The notes under the pieces: model-generated
Told to the model about the DNA's origin: nothing
Databases searched by the model: none
The model's input: only the letters and a program-made list of their open reading frames with translations
Position numbers and translations under genes: made by a program
Assembly: GCA_963664945.1 (NCBI GenBank)
Contig: OY761822.1
Coordinates: 2,356,001 to 2,420,000 of the forward strand
Reading direction: 5' to 3'
Length of the DNA stretch: 64,000 nucleotides
Source of the DNA: UBA6522 sp963664945
GTDB lineage: Bacteria; Pseudomonadota; Gammaproteobacteria; Steroidobacterales; Rariloculaceae
In this document: positions 16,447 to 25,596 of the stretch, one piece after another
Layout: each line of letters opens with the position of its first letter
Position numbering within the stretch: position 1 is the first letter of the stretch

Positions 16447-16853
16447 GGTTGTCTGCGCGCCAGTTGGAGTGAAGGGGCGAAGTATAATTTATCGGGACTT
16501 TTGCGCTTGGCTGGACATGGGTTCCCATCCAGCCTCGCGCATGTGGAGAAGCTCCACCGCGAGTGTCGAGGCCAAGGATACCGCATAAGAGGGGCCCGCG
16601 CTCAGCGGAGAGTTGTCCAACGAGACATGAGCCTGAAGGTGAAGCGGGCCTCGTGGAAGGGACGACGCTCGTGGTGGCGCTTCGCCATTTTGACGGCTCA
16701 TCGGAGTGGCTCATGCCAACGCCTCTCTCCGTCCAGCCGCGCCTGCCGCCGACGCCGGGACACGGTTCAGGCGTGTCCAACGTCCGGGTCCACCATGTCC
16801 AGTCACGTATACAAGCCCCTTTTACCGGCCACCGATCGCGCTATAGTGGCTTC
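16447..16853. other. 407-bp intergenic region between pckG and the dinG-like gene
   Basis: No convincing gene. A TATAAT-like word sits near 16481 close to the pckG start, without a clear partner -35 element. An imperfect hairpin at 16509-16534 (GGCTGGA with TCCAGCC, extended by TGGG/CCCA with a 2-base bulge) may be structural. Short reading frames on both strands have no recognisable domain. Confidence 0.5.
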
Positions 16854-18806
16854 ATGCCCGATCTCGCCGAGATATTCGACACGCATGGCCTGCTGGCCCG
16901 CCACCTGCCGGGCTATACCCGGCGCGTCGCCCAGGAGGACATGGCGCGGCTGGTGGACGAGGCGCTGTCGCGCCACCGGCACCTTGCGGTGGAGGCGGGA
17001 ACCGGGATAGGCAAGACGTTCGGTTATCTTGTTCCGGCGCTGCTGGGCGGAAGGCGCACGGCGATTTCCACCGGGACGTTGACGCTCCAGGACCAGCTCT
17101 TCAAGCGCGACCTGCCCCTTCTGGGCGCTGTCGTGGGGCGGCCCGTGCGCGTGGCTCTGCTCAAGGGCCGGAGCAACTATCTTTGCCGGCACAGGCTCGA
17201 GACCGCGCGCCAGGGGGCGGTGCGCGGTCACGCGTTGCTGGACAGGCTCGAAACCGTCCACCGCTGGTCTCGCACGACGGCGCGCGGCGACCTCACCGAG
17301 ATGGGAGACTTCACGGAGGACTACCCGCTGCGGGCCTGGATCGCCTCCACCACCGACAACTGCCTGGGCAGCCGCTGCCCGCGGCTTGACGACTGTTTCC
17401 TCGTGGAGGCGCGCCGCCGCGCGCTGGCCGCCGACGTGGTGGTGGTCAACCATCACCTGCTGCTGGCCGACCTGACATTGAAGGAGGCTGGATTCGGCCA
17501 GTTGCTTCCGGACCTGGAGGCCGTAATCGTGGACGAGGCCCACCAGTTGCCGGAGATCGCCCAGCAGTTTTTCGGCGTTTCGGTGGGCAGCCGGGAATTG
17601 CGGAATCTGGCGCGGGACGTCGTCGCGGAGACCCGGGCCGCCGGAGTATCGGGTGAGCTGGAGCCGCTGGCCGACGCCCTGGCGCGCGCGGCCGCCGACG
17701 CGCGCCTCGCGTTCGGCGACCAGCGCGGCCGACTGCCGTGGAACGCCTGTCCGCCGGCCGCGGCCCGGTCGATGGAGGACTGGGAGGGCGCGCTGGAGCG
17801 GCTGGGAACGGCCCTGGAGGGAACCGGCGACATGAATCCGGGGTTGCGGCGCTGTTGGGAACGCAGCCGCGACGGGATCGCCAGGCTGAAGGCGCTGGAC
17901 GACGACGAGTCCCGGGGGTTGCGTTGGGTCGAGGTCTCGCCGAAGAGCTTTGCCGCTCATTGGACCCCGCTGGATGTGGGCGCGGAGCTGGGCGGACGAA
18001 TCCAGGCCCACGACGCAACCTGGGTGTTCACCTCGGCCACGCTGGCGGTGGGTGACGACTTCAGCCATTTCCTCGGCCGTGTGGGCGTGCCGGAGGCGGA
18101 TTCCGGTGTCCTGACCAGCCCGTTCGATTTCCGCGAGAACGCCCGGCTGTACCTGCCCCGGGGACTACCGCGGCCGTCGTCTCCGGACCATGTCGAAAGA
18201 GTTCTTTCGTGCGTCTGGCCGCTGATCGAAGCCGCCGGCGGTGGCGCGTTCCTGCTGTTTACCAGCTACAGGGCGCTCAACGCGGCCCGCGCCTGGATCG
18301 CCGGCCGCGCGCTGCCCGGGCCATTGCTGGTACAGGGGGAGGGGCCGCGCACGGAACTCCTGACGCTGTTTCGCAGCACCACAAACGCCGTTCTGCTTGG
18401 CACGAGCAGTTTCTGGCAGGGCGTCGACGTCCGCGGCCCGGCGCTGCGCCTGGTCGTCATCGACAAGCTGCCCTTTGCCGCTCCGGGAGACCCCCTGATC
18501 CAGGCGCGGCTTCACGCCATTCGGCGGGACGGCGGCGATCCGTTCACGGAATTCCAGTTGCCTCAGGCCATCCTCGCGCTGAAACAGGGGGTGGGGCGCC
18601 TCATCCGGGATTTCTCCGATCGTGGTCTGGTCGTCATCTGCGACCCGCGATTGAGAACCCGGGGTTACGGCGGGTTGATCCTTCAGAGTTTGCCGGACAT
18701 GCCGGTATTGGAAGAGCGGGATCAGGCATTGGATTTCATCGCGACCCTTGCGTCCGGCACGGACCCCGCGGGTGACTTGCCCCGTCATGAAACTGCTGGC
18801 GTTTGA
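16854..18806 (+). CDS. ATP-dependent helicase, DinG/YoaA family
   Basis: A 650-residue superfamily 2 helicase of the XPD/DinG type. VEAGTGIGKTFGYLVPAL is the Walker A motif, VDEAHQLPE the DEAH box, TSATL motif III, and GTSSFWQGVDVRG with QGVGRLIRDFSDRG motifs V and VI. Four cysteines spaced between motifs Ia and II (C-RHRLETA, NCLGSRCPRLDDC) are placed as the ligands of the iron-sulfur cluster found in YoaA/DinG. It unwinds 5'-overhang DNA, forks and R-loops. The ATG at 16854 fits homologues; the frame is open 97 codons further upstream without homology. Its end overlaps tsaB by 20 bases. YoaA is slightly favoured over DinG by length. Confidence 0.9.
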   Translation: MPDLAEIFDTHGLLARHLPGYTRRVAQEDMARLVDEALSRHRHLAVEAGTGIGKTFGYLVPALLGGRRTAISTGTLTLQDQLFKRDLPLLGAVVGRPVRVALLKGRSNYLCRHRLETARQGAVRGHALLDRLETVHRWSRTTARGDLTEMGDFTEDYPLRAWIASTTDNCLGSRCPRLDDCFLVEARRRALAADVVVVNHHLLLADLTLKEAGFGQLLPDLEAVIVDEAHQLPEIAQQFFGVSVGSRELRNLARDVVAETRAAGVSGELEPLADALARAAADARLAFGDQRGRLPWNACPPAAARSMEDWEGALERLGTALEGTGDMNPGLRRCWERSRDGIARLKALDDDESRGLRWVEVSPKSFAAHWTPLDVGAELGGRIQAHDATWVFTSATLAVGDDFSHFLGRVGVPEADSGVLTSPFDFRENARLYLPRGLPRPSSPDHVERVLSCVWPLIEAAGGGAFLLFTSYRALNAARAWIAGRALPGPLLVQGEGPRTELLTLFRSTTNAVLLGTSSFWQGVDVRGPALRLVVIDKLPFAAPGDPLIQARLHAIRRDGGDPFTEFQLPQAILALKQGVGRLIRDFSDRGLVVICDPRLRTRGYGGLILQSLPDMPVLEERDQALDFIATLASGTDPAGDLPRHETAGV

Positions 18807-19473
18807 AACCTCCAGCGGCGGGGGATCCGTCGCGCTTTCGATTGACGGCGATTTGCGTCAGGCGAGCATCCCGACCGCGCGCCGGCAAACGGCGCAGTTG
18901 CTGCCGCTCGGATCCGAACTTCTGGCCGGTGCGGGCCTGCGGCTGGCCGATCTCGACGGTATCGCGTTCGGAAGGGGGCCCGGTTCGTTCACCGGTCTGC
19001 GCATCGCCGCCGCGGTCGCGCAGGGACTCGGGTTGGCGACCGGCTTGCCGCTGCTGCCGGTGTCGAGTCTCGCCGCGACGGCGCAGGGACTGTGGAGGAC
19101 GCACGGTTTGTCCAATACCCTGGTCTGCTTCGATGCGCGCATGGGCGAGGTCTACTGGGCCGCGTTCGAGGTTCGGGATGGGCTCGCCCGAGTTGTGGGC
19201 GCCGAACAGTTGACGGCGCCCGGGGCGGTAACCGACGCGGGTATGGCGTCGTGGAGCGCGGCGGGGAACGGATTCGACGCCTGCAACGATGAACTCGCCG
19301 GGTTGACGGCGAAAGCCGGGGGTGTTTTTCCGCACGCCTGCCCGCGAGCCGTCGATCTTTTCCCCCTGGCCGCGGCCGACCTGCTCGCCGGTCGGGGCCG
19401 TGCCCCCGAGGACGCGAATCCGGCGTATCTCAGGACGGAGGCCGCGTGGCGATCGGCGGGTGGTTCGGACTGA
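18787..19473 (+). CDS. tsaB: tRNA threonylcarbamoyladenosine synthesis protein TsaB
   Basis: A 228-residue ASKHA-fold protein with MKLLAFETSSGGGSVAL, the N-terminal signature, and GIAFGRGPGSFTGLRIAAAVAQGLGLA, the TsaB-specific block. TsaB partners TsaD and TsaE to make t6A37 in ANN-decoding tRNAs. The ATG at 18787 is chosen because the signature starts here; the frame overlaps the helicase end by 20 bases, implying coupled translation. Next to yoaA-like helicases this order (yoaA-tsaB) is also seen in Escherichia coli. Confidence 0.93.
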   Translation: MKLLAFETSSGGGSVALSIDGDLRQASIPTARRQTAQLLPLGSELLAGAGLRLADLDGIAFGRGPGSFTGLRIAAAVAQGLGLATGLPLLPVSSLAATAQGLWRTHGLSNTLVCFDARMGEVYWAAFEVRDGLARVVGAEQLTAPGAVTDAGMASWSAAGNGFDACNDELAGLTAKAGGVFPHACPRAVDLFPLAAADLLAGRGRAPEDANPAYLRTEAAWRSAGGSD

Positions 19474-19607
19474 CCCGCGTGCCGCCCGATGTCTCAAGAG
19501 CGACCCGGTGAATCGGCAAACTCGCAAGTGATGGAATCAAGCACTACTTTCAATTAATCGAATTGTAATAATTGCAGCGTGTAATGATGGTTTTCGGAAA
19601 GAAAGCG

Positions 19608-20297
19608 ATGCAGCGGAAAGTGCTTGTTGTGGAAGACGAGGCGGCGATACGCGAAATGCTGGCTTTCAATCTCGGCCGGGCCGGGTACGAGGTTCTTTCC
19701 GCGGCCACGGGAGTGGAGGCCCGTTCGTCGATGGCCGACCGGTACCCCGACGTGGTGTTGATGGACTGGATGTTGCCCGACATGAGCGGGTTGGAACTGA
19801 CGCGGCAACTGAAACGCGATCCGCAGACCCGGGAAATACCGGTCATCATGCTGACGGCGCGGGTTCAGGAAGATGATCGGGTGGCGGGCCTCGAGGGCGG
19901 CGCCGACGACTACATCACCAAGCCGTTCTCGCCGCGCGAATTGCTGGCCCGGATCAAGGCCGTGCTTCGGCGGGGCGCCGCGTTCCAGGACGAGACCGTG
20001 ACCGCCGGAGGTCTGAAGCTGAATACGGCGAGTCACCGGGTCAGCGTCGAGGGAACCGAGATTTCGCTGGGACCGACCGAGTACCGGATACTGCATTTCT
20101 TCATGCACCATCCGGACCGCGTCTATTCGCGCGCCCAACTTCTGGACCGGGTCTGGGGAGGGAATGTCTACGTGGAGGAACGCACCGTGGACGTGCACAT
20201 CCGCCGGCTGCGAAAGGCGCTCACCGACTCGGGATACGATAGACTGGTACAGACGGTTCGCGGCGCGGGCTACCGGTTTTCTCCACGTGGGGCTTGA
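19608..20297 (+). CDS. phoB: Phosphate response regulator PhoB
   Basis: A 229-residue protein, the length of Escherichia coli PhoB. Receiver domain: VLVVEDEAAIREML, acceptor D53 in VVLMDWMLPDMSG, MLTAR and the conserved lysine in DYITKPFSPREL. The C-terminal winged helix has LGPTEYRILHFFMHHPDRVYSRAQLLDRVWG, then ERTVDVHIRRLRKAL and RGAGYRF. The start at 19608 follows a GGAAAG site and matches the family; TTG/ATG codons at 19572-19587 would add 7-12 residues. The AT-rich 19530-19580 stretch is the probable promoter region. Its stop overlaps the phoR start. Confidence 0.95.
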   Translation: MQRKVLVVEDEAAIREMLAFNLGRAGYEVLSAATGVEARSSMADRYPDVVLMDWMLPDMSGLELTRQLKRDPQTREIPVIMLTARVQEDDRVAGLEGGADDYITKPFSPRELLARIKAVLRRGAAFQDETVTAGGLKLNTASHRVSVEGTEISLGPTEYRILHFFMHHPDRVYSRAQLLDRVWGGNVYVEERTVDVHIRRLRKALTDSGYDRLVQTVRGAGYRFSPRGA

Positions 20298-21628
20298 TTT
20301 TGCCGAATCGATGGGTCTCGCATTTCGTGTATTCGGGAGCGTGGCTGGCGCTCGCGTTCCTCGCGGGAATCTGGCTGGGCAACCTCGCCTGGTGGCTTGC
20401 CGGAGCCTTGGCGCTGTATCTCGCCGTCACGCTCCGAAATCTCTATTTTCTCGACCGCGCGCTGGAAAAGGGCGCGCCCGTCCCTCCCGAAACGAGGGGA
20501 CTGTGGGCGGAACTGTTCTCCATCGTTGTCAGGCTCAGGTCCAAGTCGCGGCACCGCAAGAAGCGTTATCGGCGGCTGTTGCGGGAGGTCAGGCAGTCCA
20601 CCAGGGCGCTGCACGACGGCGGCATCATCCTGAATGCCCGAAACGAGATCCTGTGGTGCAACCGGGCGGCCGTGCGATTGCTGGGGCTGAATCTGGCGAC
20701 CGATGTGGGCCAGCGTATCGACAACCTGATTCGAAACCCCGATTTCGTCAGTCACCTGGAGGATCCACGGGGCGATGCCGCCAGCATCCCCTCGCCGGCG
20801 GTGGAAGGCGGGCAGTTGTCCGTGCAGATCATCCCCTACGGCAAGGCCCAACGCCTGGCGATCGTCCGGGACATCACGCGGGAAGTGCGCCTGGAACGCA
20901 CCCGGCGCGACTTCGTCGCCAATGCCTCGCATGAATTGCGCTCACCGCTGACCGTCATTGGCGGTTACCTCGACGCGCTCGCGCACGATGCCGGGGTCCC
21001 GAAAGGATGGGATACCCCGATTGCGGAGATGGGGCGGCAGGTGGCGCGGATGACGGGGATATTGCGCGACCTGATCGAACTCACCCGCCTGGAATCCTCG
21101 CACGAGGAAGCGCCGCGCGATTTTGTCGATGTGGCCGGCATGTTGAAGTTCGTGGAGCGGGAGTTCGTCTCGCTCCCGGATTTGCCGGGGATCTCCGTGC
21201 ATCTCGAAACCGATGTCGCGCTGTTGGGAAGCGAGGCTGAACTGCATTCGATCTTTCACAACCTGGTCGGCAACGCCGTTCGTTTCACGCCTTGCGACGG
21301 TTCCGTCGAAGTGAGTTGGGAGCGCGATGCGAATGGCGCCATCTTCTCGGTCAGGGACACCGGTATAGGCATCCCCGAGGAACTCATTCCAAGGGTGACC
21401 GAGCGGTTCTTCCGTGTCGACCCGGGACGCTCGCGGGAGCTTGGAGGGACGGGGCTCGGCCTGGCGATCGTGAAGCACGCCCTGCAGCGTCACGGCGCTT
21501 CCCTGCGTATCGAGAGCGAGGTGGGCGGGGGCAGCCTGTTCGCGTGCCGTTTTCCCGACAGCCGGCTGGTCGCCCGTGGTGGTCCGGCGCCGGCTGACGG
21601 CCAGGTTCCGGCCAATGCCAGGTCCTGA
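20294..21628 (+). CDS. phoR: Phosphate regulon sensor kinase PhoR
   Basis: A 444-residue histidine kinase. Two N-terminal membrane helices (WLALAFLAGIWLGNLAWWLAG and on) enclose almost no periplasmic loop, as in PhoR, followed by a basic linker, a PAS domain (ILNARNEILWCNRAAVRLLG) and the kinase core: H213 in FVANASHELRSPLTVIGGYLDAL, N box HNLVGNAVRFTP, DTGIGIP, and GGTGLGLAIVKH. It phosphorylates PhoB when phosphate is scarce. Translation starts at a TTG (20294) that overlaps the phoB stop by 4 bases. The last 20 residues are poorly conserved. Confidence 0.94.
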   Translation: MILPNRWVSHFVYSGAWLALAFLAGIWLGNLAWWLAGALALYLAVTLRNLYFLDRALEKGAPVPPETRGLWAELFSIVVRLRSKSRHRKKRYRRLLREVRQSTRALHDGGIILNARNEILWCNRAAVRLLGLNLATDVGQRIDNLIRNPDFVSHLEDPRGDAASIPSPAVEGGQLSVQIIPYGKAQRLAIVRDITREVRLERTRRDFVANASHELRSPLTVIGGYLDALAHDAGVPKGWDTPIAEMGRQVARMTGILRDLIELTRLESSHEEAPRDFVDVAGMLKFVEREFVSLPDLPGISVHLETDVALLGSEAELHSIFHNLVGNAVRFTPCDGSVEVSWERDANGAIFSVRDTGIGIPEELIPRVTERFFRVDPGRSRELGGTGLGLAIVKHALQRHGASLRIESEVGGGSLFACRFPDSRLVARGGPAPADGQVPANARS

Positions 21629-21731
21629 CCGATGGCTGCGGTCCGCGAAGCGCACGTTCCAGGGAACGCGGCGCCGCCGGCGGGCGGGCAGGCCCGCTGC
21701 CGCCGCCTCAGCCAGCGGTTCGCGCGCCTGT

Positions 21732-21737
21732 AATATA
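21732..21737 (+). promoter_or_regulatory. Candidate -10 element for phoU
   Basis: A perfect TATAAT lies 12 bases before the phoU start, in the 120-base gap after phoR. No good -35 is seen at 16-18 bases. If used, the transcript would begin within a few bases of the ATG. Confidence 0.3.
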
Positions 21738-21748
21738 ATCGCGCCGTA

Positions 21749-22489
21749 ATGGAAGTCGAATCCCTTAGCCAGCATACCTCCCGCAGCTTCAACGAGGACC
21801 TCGCGGGAATTCATAACCTTGTCCTGAATATGGGCGGGTTGGTCGAAGAACAGTTCGATCGCGCGATCACGGCGATCGCGGAGGCCGATAGCGAGCTGGG
21901 CCTCGGCGTCGCCGAGTCGGATCGGCAAGTCAACGAGATGGAAGTTAAAATCGATGAGGAGTGTCGGCGAATTCTTGCGACCCGGGCGCCGGCGGCGGGA
22001 GACTTGCGCCTGATCGTCGCCGCCATGAAGACGATCACGGACCTCGAGCGAATCGGCGACGAGACGGAAAAGATCGGCCAGCTTGCCGCTCGGCTTGCGA
22101 CGGTCGAGCGCCCGTCCACAAACTTTCGCGAACTGCGGAATCTGGGGCAGCACGTGAAGGGAATGATAGGAGGCGCGCTGGATGCGTTCGCGCGCCTGGA
22201 TGTGCAGAAGGGGCTGGAGGTCATGAAGGCGGACCAGGTCGTCGACGAAGAGTACGAGGCCATCTACCGCCAGAGTCTGACATTCATGCTCGAGGATCCA
22301 CGAACCATCACGCGTGAGATGGATCTGAGCTGGGCGGCCCGGGCGCTTGAACGGATCGGCGATCACACCAAGAACATCTGCGAGCACGCCATTTACATGG
22401 TGCGCGGAACGGATATCCGCCATTCCAGTCTGAAAATTGTCGAATCGGAAGTCATACAGGCAGCCAGCCAGAGGGACACGGTCCAATGA
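21749..22489 (+). CDS. phoU: Phosphate transport regulator PhoU
   Basis: A 246-residue all-helical protein with two PhoU repeats. SRSFNEDLAGIHNLVLNMGGLVEEQFDRAI and the metal-cluster motif EMEVKIDEECRRILATRAPAAGDLR, then IIAAMKxITDLERIGDETEKIG-like DLERIGDE; the second repeat has ARALERIGDHTKNICEHAIYMV. The ERIGDH/E signatures bind iron or manganese clusters. PhoU links PstSCAB to PhoR and shuts off the Pho response in high phosphate. Here it follows phoR rather than pstB, and overlaps dsbB by 4 bases. Confidence 0.95.
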   Translation: MEVESLSQHTSRSFNEDLAGIHNLVLNMGGLVEEQFDRAITAIAEADSELGLGVAESDRQVNEMEVKIDEECRRILATRAPAAGDLRLIVAAMKTITDLERIGDETEKIGQLAARLATVERPSTNFRELRNLGQHVKGMIGGALDAFARLDVQKGLEVMKADQVVDEEYEAIYRQSLTFMLEDPRTITREMDLSWAARALERIGDHTKNICEHAIYMVRGTDIRHSSLKIVESEVIQAASQRDTVQ

Positions 22490-23004
22490 TGCGATCCTTG
22501 CAACGGCGGCGACTGGCCAACCTGGCCGGATGCGCGATTGTCGCCGGGCTGATCGGTTATGCGCTGTACGCGCAATACGTGCTTGGCCTCGATGCGTGCC
22601 CGCTCTGCATCTTTCAGCGCGTCGCCTTCATTGCCGGTGGCGCGGTGTTTCTCGTCGCCGGGCTGCACGCACCCGGAAAGGCCCGGCTGTATGGATTGGC
22701 CGCGCTGGTTCCGAATGTCACAGGGGGGGGCATCGCCGCCCGGCATGTCTACATCCAGAACCTTCCCGCCGACCAGGTGCCGGCCTGCGGGCCGGGCCTG
22801 TCCTACCTGCTGGACGCGTTTCCCCTGATGGATGCGGTGCGGCTGGTGCTGACGGGGTCCGGGGAATGCGCGGACGTGGTGTGGTCGTTCGTGGGCCTGA
22901 GCATGCCCGCCTGGGCGCTGGTCTGGTTTGTCCTGTTGAGCGGCCTGGCCGTGGCGGCGAACTGGAATCGCCTGCCGCCCCCGAGCGTATTCACCCGGCG
23001 CTAG
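22486..23004 (+). CDS. dsbB: Disulfide bond formation protein DsbB
   Basis: A 172-residue inner-membrane protein with four hydrophobic segments. The first cysteine pair is C38-P-L-C41 in LDACPLCIFQR; the second pair is C101 in VPACGPGLSYLLDAFP and C128 in GECADVVWSFVGLSMP. These are the quinone-linked and DsbA-facing cysteines of DsbB, which reoxidises periplasmic DsbA using ubiquinone. The gene overlaps phoU by 4 bases, an unusual neighbour, so expression is probably coupled to the phosphate operon. No dsbA is in the window. Confidence 0.93.
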   Translation: MMRSLQRRRLANLAGCAIVAGLIGYALYAQYVLGLDACPLCIFQRVAFIAGGAVFLVAGLHAPGKARLYGLAALVPNVTGGGIAARHVYIQNLPADQVPACGPGLSYLLDAFPLMDAVRLVLTGSGECADVVWSFVGLSMPAWALVWFVLLSGLAVAANWNRLPPPSVFTRR

Positions 23005-23076
23005 GAGCGCATTTACCCGACACCAGGAGTTTTCGCGTCAGCGCGGCGAGTCCGTCGCGAAAACTGTTGGCGTGCA

Positions 23077-23106
23077 ATCCAACCGATTCGAAATTGTCGG
23101 TTGGAT
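23077..23106. terminator. Hairpin between convergent dsbB and dapE (dispersed palindrome copy A)
   Basis: A perfect 10-bp inverted repeat (ATCCAACCGA and its complement) around a 10-nt loop lies between two convergent gene ends, so it can serve both as a bidirectional terminator. The arms plus the following GGAGC recur, with 28 of 34 positions shared, at 24366-24399 on the other side of dapE. Confidence 0.6.
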
Positions 23107-23127
23107 GGAGCGCTCTCAAGTCTGAAA

Positions 23128-24309
23128 TCAATCTGCGCCGCCGGGTCCCTCTCCGCCGGAATCGGCTGCCTCGACCAATAGCAATTCGGCAATGCGGTAG
23201 TAGGTCTTCTGAAGAACGGGCAGATCGTCCACCCGGACCTCCTCGTTAACCTTGTGGATCGTCCGGTTGCCCGGGCCGAACTCCACTACATCCACGCCAT
23301 GGGGCGATATGAAGCGCCCATCCGAAGTGCCGCCGCTGGTGGACAGTTCGGGCTCCCGCCCCGTCTGTTCGCGCACGGCCCGCGCGACGGCCCGGGTCAA
23401 TCTTCCATCGGCGGTCAGAAACGGCCGCCCGACGTCGCGCCAATCGATGTCACAGTCGATCTCGAGTTGCGCCAGCAGGGACTCGACGTGTTCCACCAAC
23501 GCATCCCGAGTCCACTCCGTGGAATATCGGAAGTTGAAGCGGCATGTGAGTTCTCCCGGTATCACGTTGGTTGCGCCGGTGTCGCTATGCACATTGACCA
23601 TCTGAAAACTGCTGGGAGGAAAGTGCTCGTTGCCCCGGTCCAGGGGTTCCCGGTTGACGGCGCTGACGAAATCAGCCAGATCGTGGATCGGGTTCCTGGC
23701 CTCATGAGGATAGGCGACATGCCCCTGAATCCCGCGCAGCGTCATCAAGCCGGTCAGGCTGCCGCGGCGGCCCACGCGGATGGCATCGCCGAGACGGTCC
23801 GAGCTGGAGGGTTCGCCGATCACGCACCAGTCGATGCGTTCGCCCCTGCGGTCCAGCGTTTCCATGACCCTGAGCGTTCCGTCCCGCGCCTCGCCCTCCT
23901 CATCGCTGGTGATGAGGAACGCGATGGAGCCCGGGTGGTCGGGATAGTCGTGGACAAAGTGCCGGCAGGCCACCGTCATCGCGGCGAGACCGGACTTCAT
24001 GTCGGCGGCGCCTCTGGCGATCAGGCGCCCGCCGAGCGTCTCCGCCGCGAACGGATCGACAGCCCAATCCGCGGCGGGGCCCGGCGGCACCACATCCGTA
24101 TGCCCGGCAAAGCAAAGCAACGGCCCGCCGTCGCCCCTGCGCGCCCAGAGATTGTCCACCTTTCCGAAGCGCATGGACTCCACCCGGAATCCCGATTCCC
24201 GCAGGATGGCCCCGAGCAGCGCCTGGCAACCGGCGTCCTCCGGAGTGACCGACCGCATCCGGACCAGGTCGCGGGTCAGATTCAATACGGCTTTGTTCCA
24301 ATCGGTCAT
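23128..24309 (-). CDS. dapE: Succinyl-diaminopimelate desuccinylase
   Basis: A 393-residue M20 metallopeptidase family enzyme that removes succinate from N-succinyl-L,L-diaminopimelate in lysine and cell-wall synthesis. Motifs: CFAGHTDVVPPGP (metal histidine and aspartate), RGAADMKSGLAAM (bridging aspartate), ITSDEEGEARDGT (catalytic and metal glutamates), GEPSSSDRLGD, GHVAYPHEARNPIH and STSGGTSDGRF with FGPGNxTIHKVNE. Length is slightly above the usual 375 because of a glycine-rich tail. dapD, the enzyme two steps earlier, lies 8 kb away at 32576. The gene is flanked on both sides by related palindromes. Confidence 0.95.
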   Translation of the reverse strand: MTDWNKAVLNLTRDLVRMRSVTPEDAGCQALLGAILRESGFRVESMRFGKVDNLWARRGDGGPLLCFAGHTDVVPPGPAADWAVDPFAAETLGGRLIARGAADMKSGLAAMTVACRHFVHDYPDHPGSIAFLITSDEEGEARDGTLRVMETLDRRGERIDWCVIGEPSSSDRLGDAIRVGRRGSLTGLMTLRGIQGHVAYPHEARNPIHDLADFVSAVNREPLDRGNEHFPPSSFQMVNVHSDTGATNVIPGELTCRFNFRYSTEWTRDALVEHVESLLAQLEIDCDIDWRDVGRPFLTADGRLTRAVARAVREQTGREPELSTSGGTSDGRFISPHGVDVVEFGPGNRTIHKVNEEVRVDDLPVLQKTYYRIAELLLVEAADSGGEGPGGAD

Positions 24310-24365
24310 CGTCGATCTTCGTCCGTGGCGGAAGGCGCCACTTGCGGGGCGGCCATGTGGCTGCG

Positions 24366-24399
24366 TCCAACCGGTTCCGCATTATCGGTCGGATGGAGC
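24366..24399. repeat. Dispersed palindromic element copy B
   Basis: This element shares 28 of 34 positions with 23078-23111 and keeps the paired arms, with one mismatch and one wobble. It lies in the divergent dapE-pstS gap, so it may affect either promoter, or be a REP-like repeat. Confidence 0.5.
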
Positions 24400-24495
24400 A
24401 TTATCATATCCCGGCTCGACTGCAATGAATCCTTAACATTCGGCTGGCACGCTGTCGGGGTTCGGCAAGTCACCCGCCATTCACCTGGAGACACG

Positions 24496-25548
24496 ATGGG
24501 AAAGTACTTCGCTTCGTTCATTGCGTGCGTGTCCGGACTGGGCGCCGCATTTCTCGTCCAGACGGCCCACGCGCAAGCCGCCCGGGACTATATCAGCATC
24601 GTCGGGTCATCGACCGTATACCCGTTTTCGACCGTGGTCGCCGAGCGGTTCGGCCGCGCCACCGACTTCAGTACGCCGAAGGTCGAGTCCACGGGATCCG
24701 GCGGGGGGTTCAAGCTCTTTTGTTCCGGCGTGGGCGTCCAGTTTCCGGATATCACGAATTCGTCCCGGCGCGTACGCCAGTCGGAACTGGACGAGTGCGC
24801 CGGCAATGGCGTCGCCGAAGTCGTCGAGGTGAAAATCGGCTACGACGGCATCGTGTTGGCCAATGTGAAGGGCGCACCCATCTACCAATTGACGCGCGAG
24901 CATATCTACCTGGCGCTGGCGAAGAGCGTCCCCGATTCCGCCGGCGCCAGCCTGATTCCGAATCCCTACGAATCGTGGGCCGAAATCGACGCCGGCTTGC
25001 CCGACATGCGCATCGAGGTGCTCGGTCCTCCGCCGACGTCGGGAACCAGGGACGCCTTCGTGGAATTGGTCATGCTGGCCGGATGCGAGGCGTTTCCATT
25101 GATCGAATCCCTCGACGGCGACGCCCGCGACGCCGCGTGTTTCACCATGCGCGAGGACGGCCTGTTCATCGAGGCGGGGGAGAACGACAATCTCATCGTC
25201 CAGAAGCTCGAAGCCAATCCGTCCGCGCTGGGGATTTTCGGATTCAGCTTCCTCGATCAGAATCGGGACAAGGTCCAGGGTTCGCTTATCGACGGCATCG
25301 CGCCTGAATTCGATTCCATCGCCGACGGCAGCTACCCCGTGTCGCGCCCCCTGTTCAGCTATGTCAAGACGCTTCACGTCGGAGAGATACCGGGTATCGA
25401 GGAATTTCTGGCGGAACTCACGAGCGAGGCGGCCTGGGGCGAATTCGGGTACCTGTCCGACAGGGGCCTGATTCCGCTTCCGGACGCCGAGCGCCGGACC
25501 GTGCTTCAGGCGGTTCAGGGGCTTCAAAGCGTCAGCCTCTCGCCCTGA
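24496..25548 (+). CDS. pstS: Periplasmic phosphate-binding protein PstS
   Basis: A 350-residue protein with a signal peptide ending about QTAHAQA. The mature start ISIVGSSTVYPFSTVVAERFGRAT and ESTGSGGGFKLFCSGVG form the phosphate-binding loops; PDITNSSRRV, VEVKIGYDGIVLA and PTSGTRDAFVEL follow. It captures phosphate for the PstCAB transporter. It belongs to the long PstS subtype with cysteines (CSGVG, ELDECAG, LAGCEAFP, DAACF). The ATG at 24496 has a GGAG site. The first gene of the pst operon; I saw no clear Escherichia coli-type Pho box ahead of it. Confidence 0.93.
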   Translation: MGKYFASFIACVSGLGAAFLVQTAHAQAARDYISIVGSSTVYPFSTVVAERFGRATDFSTPKVESTGSGGGFKLFCSGVGVQFPDITNSSRRVRQSELDECAGNGVAEVVEVKIGYDGIVLANVKGAPIYQLTREHIYLALAKSVPDSAGASLIPNPYESWAEIDAGLPDMRIEVLGPPPTSGTRDAFVELVMLAGCEAFPLIESLDGDARDAACFTMREDGLFIEAGENDNLIVQKLEANPSALGIFGFSFLDQNRDKVQGSLIDGIAPEFDSIADGSYPVSRPLFSYVKTLHVGEIPGIEEFLAELTSEAAWGEFGYLSDRGLIPLPDAERRTVLQAVQGLQSVSLSP

Positions 25549-25596
25549 CCCCAGTTCCGCGTGATCCTTGCGATGAAGCCGCTGTAGACCCGCACG

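Noticed and set aside
16430..16780. Minus-strand frame of 116 codons between pckG and the helicase
   Set aside because: No domain, no ribosome-binding site, composition unlike real proteins.
23254..24495. Long 5' extension of the pstS frame
   Set aside because: It runs antisense through dapE; the signal peptide and GGAG site place the true start at 24496.
24400..24495. Possible Pho box before pstS
   Set aside because: CTGTC occurs once near 24451 but the second half-site at 11-base spacing is missing; too weak to claim.
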